The position numbers and the translations under genes are program-made. The notes below the pieces were generated by a model. The model was not told the origin of the DNA. It was given only the letters and a program-made list of their open reading frames with translations, and ran no database searches. Of a DNA stretch of 64,000 bases, positions 1 through 10,708 are shown in pieces (the first letter of the stretch is position 1; each line of letters begins with the position of its first letter). This DNA is from Leuctra nigra (Eukaryota > Arthropoda > Insecta > Plecoptera > Leuctridae), in assembly GCA_934045905.1 (NCBI GenBank), contig OW203770.1:29025259-29089258 (forward strand), written 5' to 3'.

Positions 1-409
1 AGTCTCTTTAACTATAAAAAAAATAGACGAAATCTAAAAATTCAGCACTGAAAAGGAGTGATATCAAAAAAGGAGCCAAGTCAACGAATTTTACAAATTT
101 TAATCGTACCATTGAAATAAAAATATCAACCCCCGAGAAATACTTAAAAAAAGGACTTGGCGCATCGTTTTTTTAAAGACACTTTTCTATCCTAAAAGTA
201 TAGGAAGAACTCTACAAGTATATTTTCCTGAGTATATCACATTCATTATCGACGAATCATACTACGTTTTAATATAACTAGTACTCTTACCTACTGGCAG
301 TTTTGGTATTTTGTCAATATTCAGAGGAAATAAACGGATAAACGAATAACGAATAAACGGAAGCGGCCTAGTCTATTCGTTATTGCCACTATTTCTAGGG
401 TCATATTAA

Positions 410-3400
410 TCTAGTGGAGCGGTCGCTCCACACAGCCAAGTCGTACCGTACACTCACAGTATCTCAACATACCGTAAATGCCTATATAAACTGAGGAGCA
501 GACCAACTACTTTTACTGTAAGCAACAACATGGCATTTTCGGCCTACTGGATCTCAAAATTGGTAAATCTCACATTGTTGCGAAATGTCTTAATTTCGAG
601 CTATGGCCCACCCCACTACATATACCAAATTTGGGAACAATAGGTTATGCCATTTGCGCGCTAGAGGACCGAGAAAACAGTGAAATTACATCACTTTCTG
701 ATTCTGATGATGATATCAGGAAACGTTGCTATCACCGCCACAGCCTAAACAGCTGAACCGATCAACCTGAAATTTTTACCACATATGCACTTTTGGCGTC
801 TGATGATACCTTGCCTCTTGTGATTTTTTGTGCCGCCATTTTTAAACCGGAAGTGACGTCATATATGAAAAACGGCTGGACCGATTAGAACGAAATTAGC
901 GCCATTCGGTTGAGATGGTCATCTATATGAAGTATGTTACTTAAAAATATAATTTTCTTATATTCTAAACCGGAAGTGGCGTCATAAATTTGCAATATTT
1001 AGCTTATTTCATCAAATTATACTTTAAATACACATATCATTATCTTACATTGTAACAAAGACAATACAAAATTATAATTTCAATACACAGTGTTCTCGGC
1101 CGCCATTCCTGAAACCGGAAGTGACGTCATACATCGAAAACGCCTGTACCGATTGCCACTGAACTAGCTCCTGTATATTCATTCTGCAATCTATTTGAAA
1201 AATCAATTGGGATAAATAAATATACAAATTAACGGTACCGGAAATGGCGGCAGGAACCACTAAATGAAACCGGAAGTGACGTCATATATTGAAAACGGCA
1301 TGAGCGATTTGACGGAAATTAGCGCTATTGAATTCAGAAGGTCATTCATGAAGTATCAACTAGATAAAACTAAATTGTTTTCTAATTACCTATACCGGAA
1401 ATGACGTCATAAAAATGCTAAATGACGTCATTAATATTCTAAAGGACACTAAATTCACCACTTTATACTTTTAAATAGATATTTAGTAAACATACATTGT
1501 AAATAATTATAAATTCAAAAATTCAAGGTTGCAGTGCTCTCGGCCGCCATTTTCTAAAACCGGAAGTGACGTCATATAACGAAAACGGCTGTACCGATTG
1601 CAACTAAATTTTGGAATTGTGTAGGACTTATAATTATGAATTCAATACGACATTAATTTCGGCCGCCATTGTTAAAACCGGAAGTGACGTCATATATCGA
1701 AAACGGATGTACCGATTGCAACCAAATTTTAGAATTATGTCGGACTAATATAATTATGAACTAAAGACGACATTATTTTCGGCCGCCATTGTCAAAACCG
1801 GAAGTGACGTCATATATCGAAAACGGCTGTACCAATTGCAACCAAATTTTGGAAATGTGTAGGACTAATAATTATGAATTAAAGACGACATTATTTTCGG
1901 CCGCCATTGTTAAAACCGAAGTGACGTCATAATTGAAAGCGGCTGTACCGATTGCAACCAAATTTTGGAAATAGTATGACTAATAATTATGAATTCAAGA
2001 CGACATTATTTTCGGCCGCCATTTCAAAACCGGAAGGGACGTTATAATATATCGAAAACGGCTGTACCGATTGCAATCAAATTATGCAATTTTGTAGGAC
2101 TAATAATTATGAATTCAAGACGACATTAATTTCGGCCGCCATTTCAAAACCGGAAGGGACGTTTTAATAGATCGAAAACGGCTGGACCGATTGTAATTTC
2201 TTAGTACCTATCCTAATCGGTTGAGGCGTATTTTTTTAAAGAAATTAGTCCTTGCTCGGACATGTGCTACAAGCTGTATGAATAAACTAACAAAAGAAGT
2301 GATATCCCAGAAAAAAACACTCCGTGTAAAAAAGGCAGCCAAGTCTCTTTACTTAAAAAAAAATCAACACCGAAAAGGAGTGATATCAAAAAAGGAGCCA
2401 AGTCAATGACATTTCCAAATATTTAATCGTATCTTTGAAATAAAAGTATAAACACCGAGAAAAACTTTACAAAAGGACTTGGCGCATCGTTTTTTTAAAG
2501 ACATTTTTCTATTCATAAGCATATGCCATTTATATACAACCGTAATTTAGAAATTTTAGAATAATAGGGACACAACTTTCAATTACATATTATACCTACA
2601 TACCTACTGTAAAATATTTTCTATTTGAATATGTACGCGATGAAACTTGTTGCCTATATTTGTAATAAATATACAATAGTTATCTTCATATTATTGTTTC
2701 GTGGTCAACATAATTAAGTCTCATGCGTTATACCTTCTCACAATGAAATACATTTCTATTAATCCACATTTTATAACAATACATTTCACAAAGTACACAG
2801 TGAAGTCACATTGAACAACTATTAAAACCATAATAATATATACCATATAATGGTATAATATATACCATAATAATTTACTGCCATAATATAATAGTGTTCT
2901 ATAAATAGTTAGTAATTATTTGACAACTTTTCATGATTTCCTTCAGTCATGATCAAATTATGAAAAGATATCCTTCTAATATCACCATATTAACAGTGCT
3001 ATAAGAATATATATGAGCCCACTTCCTTGTTATTTAATTCTACCTCCCTTATTATTACTTCTATAACAGCATGACATCTTTCTTCTATCGCCATTACAAA
3101 ATTATAAAATAGCCATTACCAAAAGTAGCTTGATTCATAGATACTGGCTCAAATAAAAAGAGGAATATGTACCTACTTGTTAATAATCTTTCCACTTTTA
3201 GGATAGAATGATGTCTTTAAAAAAACGATGCGCCAAGTCCTTTTGTAAAGTATTTCTCGGTGTTTATACTTTTATTTCAAAGATACGATTAAATATTTGG
3301 AAATGTAATTGACTTGGTTCCTTTTTTGATATCACTCCTTTTCGGTGTTGATTTTTTTTTAAGTAAAGAGACTTGGCTGCCTTTTTTACACGGAGTGTTT

Positions 3401-3410
3401 TTTTCTGGGA
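410..3410 (-). mobile_element. Family B Helitron-like element, copy B2, complete
   Basis: Read on the minus strand it starts TCCCAGAAAA at 3410 and ends with the hairpin and CTAGA at 410. The 5' palindromic block is 2307-3410, with arms separated by about 650 bp of AT-rich sequence; the motif-rich body is 840-2200; the 3' block is 411-800. It lies inside B1. The uninterrupted sequence is visible in B3 near 26071, where ATTAA runs straight into TCAATCAT. Insertion is therefore between A and T with no duplication if the element ends CTAGA. It carries no transposition protein. Confidence 0.7.
1540..2200 (-). repeat. About 119 bp tandem repeat with CRE/ETS/YY1-like motif cluster
   Basis: Six degenerate tandem units have their ACCGGAAGTGACGTCAT core near 1559, 1677, 1797, 1915, 2033 and 2153, a spacing of about 118-120 bp. 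Each carries GGCCGCCATT upstream and GAAAACGGCTGTACCGATTG downstream. Five further, less regular copies lie at 850-1400. On the minus strand the order is TGACGTCA, CTTCCGG, then ATGGCGGCC. The last two units have a GGGACGTT variant. Confidence 0.8.
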
Positions 3411-5320
3411 TCAATCATACTTCTCAATATCGTGACTGAGGGAAATAGCGAAAGCGCTCATTACAAGAAGGCCGTCAATGAGATTTGTATAAGTGACTAG
3501 TGCACTGAGCCATGCTGCTCAAATAATTACTGACTAGATTTTTATCTAAAGTAATACGTTATGTAATTTATGAATTTTTTTGGTATAAAATGTTAATTAA
3601 TAGCAATTAATTACACGGCGAGAAGGTTCAAAGTATAATGCTGTAGTAGGTATGTTGATGTACCCACAAAACTATAGGTACCTACCAATCACAAACACAA
3701 CTGTTCTGTATTTATTGCTTGTAAGACAATGCTATGTTTCTTTGCGTACTTATATTTAAATTTAAAATATTTTACAGAATGTTCAATATTTAATTTGAAA
3801 GTTTTGTCCCAATTTTTCTAGGCATTTCTGAACTACGTAGTATGTGAGTGGCATAAGCTTAAGAATAGAAAAATGTCTTTAAAAAAACGATGCGCCAAGT
3901 CCTTTTTTTAAGTATTTCTCGGGGGTTGATATTTTTATTTCAAATGGTACGATTAAAATTTGGAAAATTCGTTGACTTGGCTCCTTTTTTGATATCACTC
4001 CTTTTCAGTGCTGAATTTTTAGATTTCTTCTATTTTTTTTTATAGTTAAAGAGACTTGGCTGGTATTTTTACACGGAGTGTTTTTTCTGGGATATCACTT
4101 CTTTTGTTAGTTTATTCATACAGCTTGTAGCACATGTCCGAGCAGGGACTAATTTCTTTAAAAAAATACGCCTCAACCGATTTGGTTACTATGAAAAGTT
4201 GCGTTTGGTATAAGATGAAAATGATTATCCAAGAAGAATAGCTTAAGTTTCGTTATAATCGATCCAGCCGTTTTCGATACATGACGTCACTTCCGGTTTT
4301 GAAATAGCGGCCGAATTCTGGTATAGGTAATAAGAAAACAATCTAGTTTTATCTAATGATACCTTCATGAACGACCATCTGAATTCCTAATCCCTATATT
4401 TCCGTAAAATCGGTCATGCCGTTTGTAATATATGACGTCACTTCCGGTTTCATTTAGTGGTTCCTGCCGCCATTTCCGGTACCATTAATTTATTTATTAA
4501 TTTTTCACAATTGATTTTTCAAATAAATAGCAGAATGAATACGCAGGAGCTAGTTCAGTTGCAATCGGTACAGGCGTTTTAGATATATGACGTCACTTCC
4601 GGTTTCAGGAATGGCGGCCGAGAACACTGCTACCTTGAATATATAAATTGTATTGTCTATGTTACAATGTAAGTTAATTATGTACGTATTTTAAGTATAA
4701 TTTGTTGAAATAAGTTAAATATTGCGTATTAATGACGTCACTTCCGGTTTAGAAAATAAGAAAATAATATTTTTTTTATTGATACTTCATATAGATGACC
4801 ATCTAAATCGAATGGCGCTAATTTCGTTCTAATCGGTCCAGACGTTTTTGAGTTATGACGTCACTTTCGGTTTCAAAATGGCGGCTTCCGGTTGGTTTTA
4901 TAAAAAGGCACCTCAGACGCCAAAAGTGCACATGTGGTAAAAATTTCAGGTCGATCGGTTCAGCCGTTTAGGCTGTGGCGGTGATAGCGACGTTTCGTGA
5001 TATCATCAGAATCATCATCATCTTCAGAATCAGAAAGTGGTGTAATTTCACTGTTTTCTCGGTCCTCTAGCGCGCAAATGGCATAACCTATTGTTCCCAA
5101 ATTTGGTATATGTAGTGGGGTGGGCCATAGCTCGAAATTAAGATATTTCGCAACAATGTGAGATTTACCAATTTTGAGATCCAGTAGGCCGAAAATGCCA
5201 TGTTGTTGCTTACAGTAAAAGTGTTTGGTCTGCTCCTCAGTTTATTAGGCATTTACGGTATGTTGAGTGACTGTGAGTGTATAGTACGACTTGGCTGGGT
5301 GGAGCGACCGCTCCACTAGA

Positions 5321-6353
5321 TCGATCTGTTGAACGGTCATATCAGTTTCATACGTTTGAAAGTTTCTGCTCTAACTACCTTGGAACTATAAAGAGTCTAA
5401 GTAGCCGTGATCAACATATTCAAGAAATTTGACAGCCAACACTCAAAATGTCCGTTAAGGTGGCTGGATCGATCGATATCATAGTCTCAGTGGCGCGATC
5501 ACTCGATATGTCTTTTGAGAATGATCAAAACCTTAGCATGGGAGGTATAGGAAATCATTTTGAATTTAGTTAATAACTTTAAAAATAGCACAAGTTGGTA
5601 TTGTTTTCAATTTTTTTCCTGATAGTATGTCCATATGTCTACCAGAAAAAAAGTTTTTTGTTAAAATCTAACGATACAAAAAGATTAGAACTCCATTTTA
5701 GCTTAAAAATGACACGATTTTACTTGGCTGCCATAAGATAACATGGGGGAGAAAACTCAAATTATCTCAGAAAGTAGACACGAGAAGTGTTTAATTTTTT
5801 CAGGGATTGTGTGTGGCATGGTTATCAATAAGTACACACAAAATTATGAAGATCTGAGACTATGAAATCGATCGATCCAGCCACCTTAAATGTCAATTAC
5901 TTTTGGTATTAAACACAGATAAGTCTGAAAATTTTCAAAAATAAATGTTGGTCCCAATGACCACGCAAAGTTTTAAGTTGATCGGGCATATGGTTCTAGT
6001 TAAAATTTCAAAAATCATGTGAAAGTTAATTTTAAATTTTAACCAATTGGAGGATTTGGCTGAAACTTTGTAAGATTGGGTACATTGTTGGTCGTAATGA
6101 CTAGTCAAAATTTCAAATTGATCGGAACAACTAATCGAAATATTTTTTTTTTTAAATTTGAACAAATCACATGATCCCCTTTAAAAACGATCCCAAGAAC
6201 CGCATAGATTACGTTAGTATTGTGCAAAATTTCAGATCGATTGGTTGTGCCGTTTGACCTGGGCAGTGAACAAAAAAAAAAAAAAAAAAAAACATACACA
6301 CAGAGAAAGTGCCATAATTGAGTACCGTGGTGACTCTCGCTACGCTCGCTCAA
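5321..6353 (-). mobile_element. Family C Helitron-like element, copy C1 (3' end missing)
   Basis: The 5' end (TTGAGCGAGCGTAGCGAG on the minus strand) is at 6353. The body contains the family's repeated TTGATCGG and ACCAATC words and an internal poly-A stretch near 6271-6290. The CCTAG end is absent because B1's CTAGA end abuts at 5320. The TTAA-target MITE G1 is inserted at 5459-5885. Confidence 0.6.
5459..5885. mobile_element. TTAA-target MITE, copy G1
   Basis: The terminal inverted repeats are about 32 bp, beginning GGTGGCTGGATCGATCGAT, with about two mismatches. TTAA flanks both sides (5455-5458 and 5886-5889). The related C copy at 61850-61860 carries the unoccupied site with a single TTAA, so the TTAA is a target duplication. 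TTAA targets fit piggyBac or Kolobok transposases; which one is not shown. No ORF. Confidence 0.8.
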
Positions 6354-6540
6354 AATGAATAGAATAGAATGGAATAGAATATATTTATTGTTAAGATTGA
6401 TCACAAGTGATATTAAACACAGTCATACAATACAGTCCAGTCTGGATACAATTGTTATCAATACAACAAGAACACGAAAAAAACATAATAGGTACTACAT
6501 TTTGGGCGCTGCCCTATGATTGGTTATAATTTTTATAAAA
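6354..6540 (-). mobile_element. Possible 3' tail of a 5'-truncated LINE
   Basis: On the minus strand the sequence ends with AATAAATATATTC followed by short ATTCT repeats, a pattern typical of LINE 3' ends with simple-repeat tails. It directly abuts the 5' end of C1. No coding sequence remains. Confidence 0.3.
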
Positions 6541-6830
6541 TTTTCTGATTGGTTGAAATTCAAAATGATCAGATCAACTTCAAATTTTGCATTCCTGTTA
6601 AAACTACCATTGTAACTCATATTACAAATTTTCAGTCCAAACTGTCAAAATTTTTTACTCTTATTGAAATGTTTAATGGTCGAAATATACTGACAGAATT
6701 GACCAATGAAGGTTGGCATTGCCTTATGAAAAACAAAAGTATTACCATGGTAACTCCATTGTTCTTGGAAAAAACAATTTTTAATTCAGACAAATGAAAT
6801 TCAAAAAGATCAAAGAATTAGCTCACACGT
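6541..6830. repeat. Degenerate C-related sequence
   Basis: Contains ATCAGATCAACTTCAAATTTTGC-like words and CCAATGA/GATTGG motifs resembling the internal repeats of family C, with no recognisable ends. The open frame here does not look coding. Confidence 0.35.
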
Positions 6831-6865
6831 GTTAAATAGTTTAATTTAATAGTACAATCAATATA

Positions 6866-6871
6866 TTTAAT
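6866..6871 (-). terminator. Candidate poly(A) signal of the collagen-like gene
   Basis: ATTAAA on the minus strand, about 100 bp downstream of the stop codon at 6970. It is a common variant of AATAAA. Position fits; there is no transcript evidence. Confidence 0.35.
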
Positions 6872-6969
6872 CATATAAATCATGTTTGATGATATGCTGG
6901 ACAAAAATTACTGTGGTAAAACAAAACAAATTATATTTTGCCTGGTATGTTGCCATAGCGTTTTACTTT

Positions 6970-8069
6970 TTAATATCCAACATGTCCACCACTTCCACCC
7001 CCTGATCCACCACTTCCTCCACCATGTCCACCACTTCCACCCTCTGATCCACCACTTCCTCCACCATGTCCACCACTTCCACCTCCTAATCCACCACTTC
7101 CTCCACCATGTCCACCACTTCCACCCTCTGATCCACCACTTCCTCCACCATGTCCACCACTTCCACCCTCTGATCCACCACTTCCTCCACCATGTCCACC
7201 ACTTCCACCCTCTGATCCACCACTTCCTCCACCATGTCCACCACTTCCACCCTCTGATCCACCACTTCCTCCACCATGTCCACCACTTCCACCCTCTGAT
7301 CCACCACTTCCTCCACCATGTCCACCACTTCCACCCTCTGATCCACCACTTCCTCCACCATGTCCACCACTGCCACCCCCTGATCCACCACTTCCTCCAC
7401 CATGCCCACCACTTCCACCCTCTGATCCACCACTTCCTCCACCATGTCCACCACTTCCTCCACCATGTCCACCACTTCCACCCTCTGATCCACCACTTCC
7501 TCCACCATGTCCACCATTTCCTCCCTCTGATCCACCACTTCCTCCCCCATGTTCACCACTTCCTCCACCATGTTCACCACTTCCTCCACCATGTTCACCA
7601 CTTCCTCCACCATGTTCACCACTTCCTTCAGCTGATTCACCTGAATCACCTGAACAAGAGTGTCTATGTGAACCATGGTGTCCGTCTGGGCCAGGGCGTC
7701 CTTGTGGACCAGGGCCTCCTTGTGGACCAGGGCCTCCATTTGGGCCAGGGCCTCCTTGTGGACCAGGGCCTCCATTTGGGCCAGGGCCTCCTTGTGGACC
7801 CCGGCCTCCATCTGCACCAGGTGCACCAGGTGAACCAGGGATTCCAGGTGAACCAGGGCCTCCTTGTTGACCAGGGCCTCCATCTGCACCAGGTGCCCCA
7901 GGTGAACCAGGGCCTCCTTGTGAACCAGGGCCTCCATCTGCACCAGGTGTCCCAGGTGCCCCAGGTGTTCCAGGTGCTCCAGGTGCTCCAGGTGCTCCAG
8001 GTTCTCCCTTTGGACCAGGTGCGCCACCTGAACTTGGTGATCCATGATCTCCAAATGATCCACCAGGTA
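6970..8069 (-). CDS. Secreted collagen-like / glycine-rich structural protein, last exon
   Basis: This exon encodes about 365 residues and ends at TAA (6970-6972). It starts after a splice acceptor (TTTTACAG, minus strand) with two bases of a split codon; exon 1 at 19534-19594 supplies the missing base, so phases match. After a short [10 protein letters not shown] start come 40 uninterrupted Gly-X-Y triplets, including GPKGEP and many GAP/GSP/GGP. A hinge with one Cys ([13 protein letters not shown]) follows, then about 200 residues of glycine-rich repeats: SGEHGGG units, then a 14-residue unit [14 protein letters not shown], ending GGHVGY. The collagen part should form a triple helix; the rest resembles silk, adhesive or cuticle proteins. 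Role and tissue are unknown. The long open frames on the other strand here are by-products of the repeats. Confidence 0.8.
6985..7560 (-). repeat. 42 bp coding minisatellite
   Basis: A near-perfect 42 bp unit encodes the 14-residue glycine-rich repeat. Seven or more consecutive units keep frame and differ mainly by single substitutions (Leu for Ser in the antisense reading, GGS for GSE variants). Units near 7440-7560 are rearranged in half-units. Such arrays change length easily, so length alleles are likely. Confidence 0.85.
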
Positions 8070-8462
8070 CTGTAAAATAGAGTGTAACAATATTACGATA
8101 GTACCTAATAGAACAAGACTGCTTACAATGATTGTTGTTGATATCTTGATATGTAGCTCTGTCCCGCCATTCCACAAACTATTAAAAAATTCAATAAAAA
8201 ATACGTAAAAATATAATATAATCTCGTTAAATGCCCTACATTATTGATTGATGGATTGATTGAACATTATATTCATTAAACAAAAATATTTAGACACTAG
8301 AGAACAAGAAAGTTCTAACCAAGAATATAGTGTTAAAATCTCAAGGATAAACATGTAAAAATTAATGGATTGACATAATGAAGGAAGGGATATAGATAAT
8401 GCGACAATTTGGATAGGACTTCTTAGTAGAAGAAATATTTATGAGTATGAGTACATTAATTA

Positions 8463-9110
8463 GTGAAGGGGCAAAATCTTAGAAATTGGCGAGCAGGTTT
8501 TAGGAAAATCGAAAGTTTGGTAAGCAGTCAACAGAGATATTTGGTGGTGGATCGACAGTATTCAGAATGCGTTGAGGAAACAGAAGGGTACAAATCCGAC
8601 GGAGGAAAGCGAGGAGATATTTCGGAAACCGAGAGTAACGCGAAACGAGCAGTGGCAGTTGGGAAGACAGAAGCAGTGGACGGGATGAGTCACATGCTCA
8701 AAAGAAAGTGCAGGCAAGGTGATCAGGTGTGCATAATACATGAGTACACGGTGGAAAGTACCGTACTTAACGATGAAGAAGTAGATATCTTGTCTGATAT
8801 GGAAGTAAGTGATGCCATAGGAAAAATGAAATTGGGTCATGCAGCAAAACCATATGTGAGTCTCATTCAGAATACGTATGCTGAAAGCGAGTCCTATGTA
8901 CGCAGCGCAGCAGGAGTGAGTGCCAAGTTTCAAGTCATAGTGAGGCTTCATCAAGGGTCAGCCCTGAGCCCATTTCTTTTCATCTTGGTTATGGACACGG
9001 TCACACGGGACATCCAACTGGCTACTCCGCTGAATATCCTATTTGCAGATGGCATCTTTCTGTGCGACCACAGCAGAGCTCAAGTTCAGGAAGATTTCAA
9101 CGAAGATTGA
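8463..9110 (+). pseudogene. RTE-like LINE reverse transcriptase relic with internal deletion
   Basis: The open frame has no ATG at its start (GTG) but reads as non-LTR retrotransposon sequence throughout. An AKRAVAVGKTEA segment resembles the endonuclease-RT linker; EVSDAIGKMKLGHA resembles the early RT region; then, after an apparent internal deletion, PYVSLIQNTYAES, LHQGSALSPFLFILVMDTV and LFADG follow. The catalytic FADD is FADG, so the second Asp is lost and the enzyme cannot be active. The frame stays open for 215 residues even though the element is defective. Confidence 0.7.
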
Positions 9111-9119
9111 GTCATAGCG

Positions 9120-9302
9120 GCATGCATTAAAGATCAACATGCAGTGTTGTGATAAGATATTTAACTATTATCTAGATAAAGATAAAGATAACCTGAAAAA
9201 ATGTATCTAGTTAAGATAATACATAAATTTCCAAGAAATCAGTTAGATAATAGATAAATATAAAAAAATCTAGCTAATAGTAATAGAAAATAGGTATTTT
9301 TT
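9120..9302. repeat. TATCTAGATAA-rich sequence, left part
   Basis: Repeated TCTAGATAA and GATAAAGATAA words. The same type of sequence resumes at 10460-10610 beyond copy C2. C2 may therefore have inserted into one TCTAGATAA-rich region, but the junction cannot be matched base by base. Confidence 0.45.
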
Positions 9303-10301
9303 TTGAGCGAGCGTAGCGAGCGTCCCCACGGTACTCTAATGGCACTTTCTCTGTGTGTTTTTTTTGTTTTTTTTGTGGTCACAGCCCAGATCAAACCGCT
9401 CAAGCAATCGATCTGAAATTTTGTACACATACTAACGTACTCTATGCGGTCCCTAAGATCGTTTTTGAATGGGCTCCCGTGATTGGTTCAAATTTAAAAA
9501 AAAAACTATCGATTGGTTGCTTCGATCAATTTGAAATTTAGCAAAAACATTGCAACTAACATTGTACCCAATCATAAAAAGTTTCAGCCAAATCCTCCTA
9601 TTGGTTCAAATTTAACACCATTTTTCATGTGATTTTTGACATTTAAACTAGAACAGATTGACCGATCAACTTGAAACTTCGCGTGGTCATTGGTACCAAC
9701 ATGTTAGGTATTTTTGCCAATTTTCAGTCTAATCTGTTGTTATTTTCAAAAGTTTTGTCATTTTAAGGTCATTTTATTCCATAATCTTGAAAAATGTATA
9801 CAAAATTGTCATCCCTGCCTTCTTTCAGCTTCTGTTCCAAGGCAAGGCCTGTAGAGCAGCCAAGCTATCCACAATGTGCAGTAAAATAAGCATTTTTGAG
9901 CTAGCGCATAAAATCGGATGCAGTACGAAGGCCAAATCCTCTAATTGGTTTAAGTTTAAATAATGTCTTCTGATTGGTCGACAATAAAAATGTTCACATT
10001 AAGTTCAAATTTTGCTTGGTGATCAAGACCAACTTAATATTAAATTTTACATATTGTAAGCCCAATCAGTCTAGTATTAATTGTAATTTTACGAGTTTAG
10101 TATGGGATGTCACAAGAGATTTCTGGAGGAGATATGTAGGTAAGACTTCACGACACAATGGATCTGTTATTCATCCAGAGTATTATGGAGATTGAAAAAT
10201 TGCAGAGAAAATCGTCTTGTGCCGTGTCGTGCATCGTTACTATGGGGATGTTGCATGTTCTGTGCTCGCTCATCAACGCGTTACACTGAGCGTTTTCCTA
10301 G
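9303..10301 (+). mobile_element. Family C Helitron-like element, copy C2, complete
   Basis: Begins TTGAGCGAGCGTAGCGAG and ends GAGCGTTTTCCTAG followed by T. Near the 3' end are CGCTC and GAGCG about 16 bp apart around AACGCGTT. GAGCGAGC near the 5' end and GCTCGCTC near the 3' end form a subterminal inverted repeat. It is nearly identical to C3 (16892-17918) in the opposite orientation, and the two flank the minisatellite with their 3' ends facing it. No ORF. Confidence 0.7.
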
Positions 10302-10708
10302 TTATTTTCGAATCATCAATTCGGAACTCGAGTTTTTATACATGGGGCCGTCAAAACAAGCCAACAAATGCGACTGATTTGAGAAGATTTTCCTTTTTTA
10401 TATCATCTGACATTTGAGGTTCGTGCATGTTCATACACACAAATGCATTTTGAATTTTATATTTTTCATCTAGATAATTGCTAATAGATAACAATGTTTT
10501 TAACAAGATAAAGATAAAGATAACCAATTATTTAATTATCTAGTAAGATTATAGATAAAAAAATTATCTAGATAATTATCTAGATAATTTGATCAAGATA
10601 AGTAAACAACACCGTCAACAGGACCAAAACTGAATAGGTACATGCCTTGCTTGGATGATCCTGGAGCAGGTGTAAACATTGAACTATTTGATATGAAATC
10701 GGGTCGAA
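10302..10708. other. Spacer between C2 and the minisatellite
   Basis: AT-rich, with TCTAGATAA-type repeats at 10460-10610 including tandem ATTATCTAGATA words. No gene seen. Confidence 0.4.

Larger units (their letters stand above)
1..5320 (+). mobile_element. Family B Helitron-like element, copy B1 (5' end cut by window edge; split by B2)
   Basis: The element occupies 1-409 and 3411-5320; a second, inverted B copy (410-3410) sits inside it. Parts seen, in order: left arm of the 5' palindrome with AGCCAAGTC motifs, an AT-rich spacer, right arm (3866-4093), a body with repeated TGACGTCA-CTTCCGG-ATGGCGG clusters (4270-4890), a conserved 3' block, then CGACTTGGCTGGG and the hairpin GTGGAGCGACCGCTCCAC ending CTAGA before T. 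The copy at 25632-28108 has the same organisation without the insertion. No Rep or helicase ORF is present, so this is non-autonomous. The Helitron/Helentron assignment is inference from the ends, the A|T target and the subterminal inverted repeats. Confidence 0.7.

Noticed and set aside
410..5320. A single giant palindromic element with CTAG at both ends
   Set aside because: Comparison with B3 shows two separate B copies, one inserted inverted in the other.
6882..8075. Plus-strand 397-residue His/Leu/Pro-rich frame and a second minus-strand frame over the collagen exon
   Set aside because: Both are other-frame readings of the 42 bp repeat. The Gly-X-Y frame has the matching splice phase and a signal-peptide exon.
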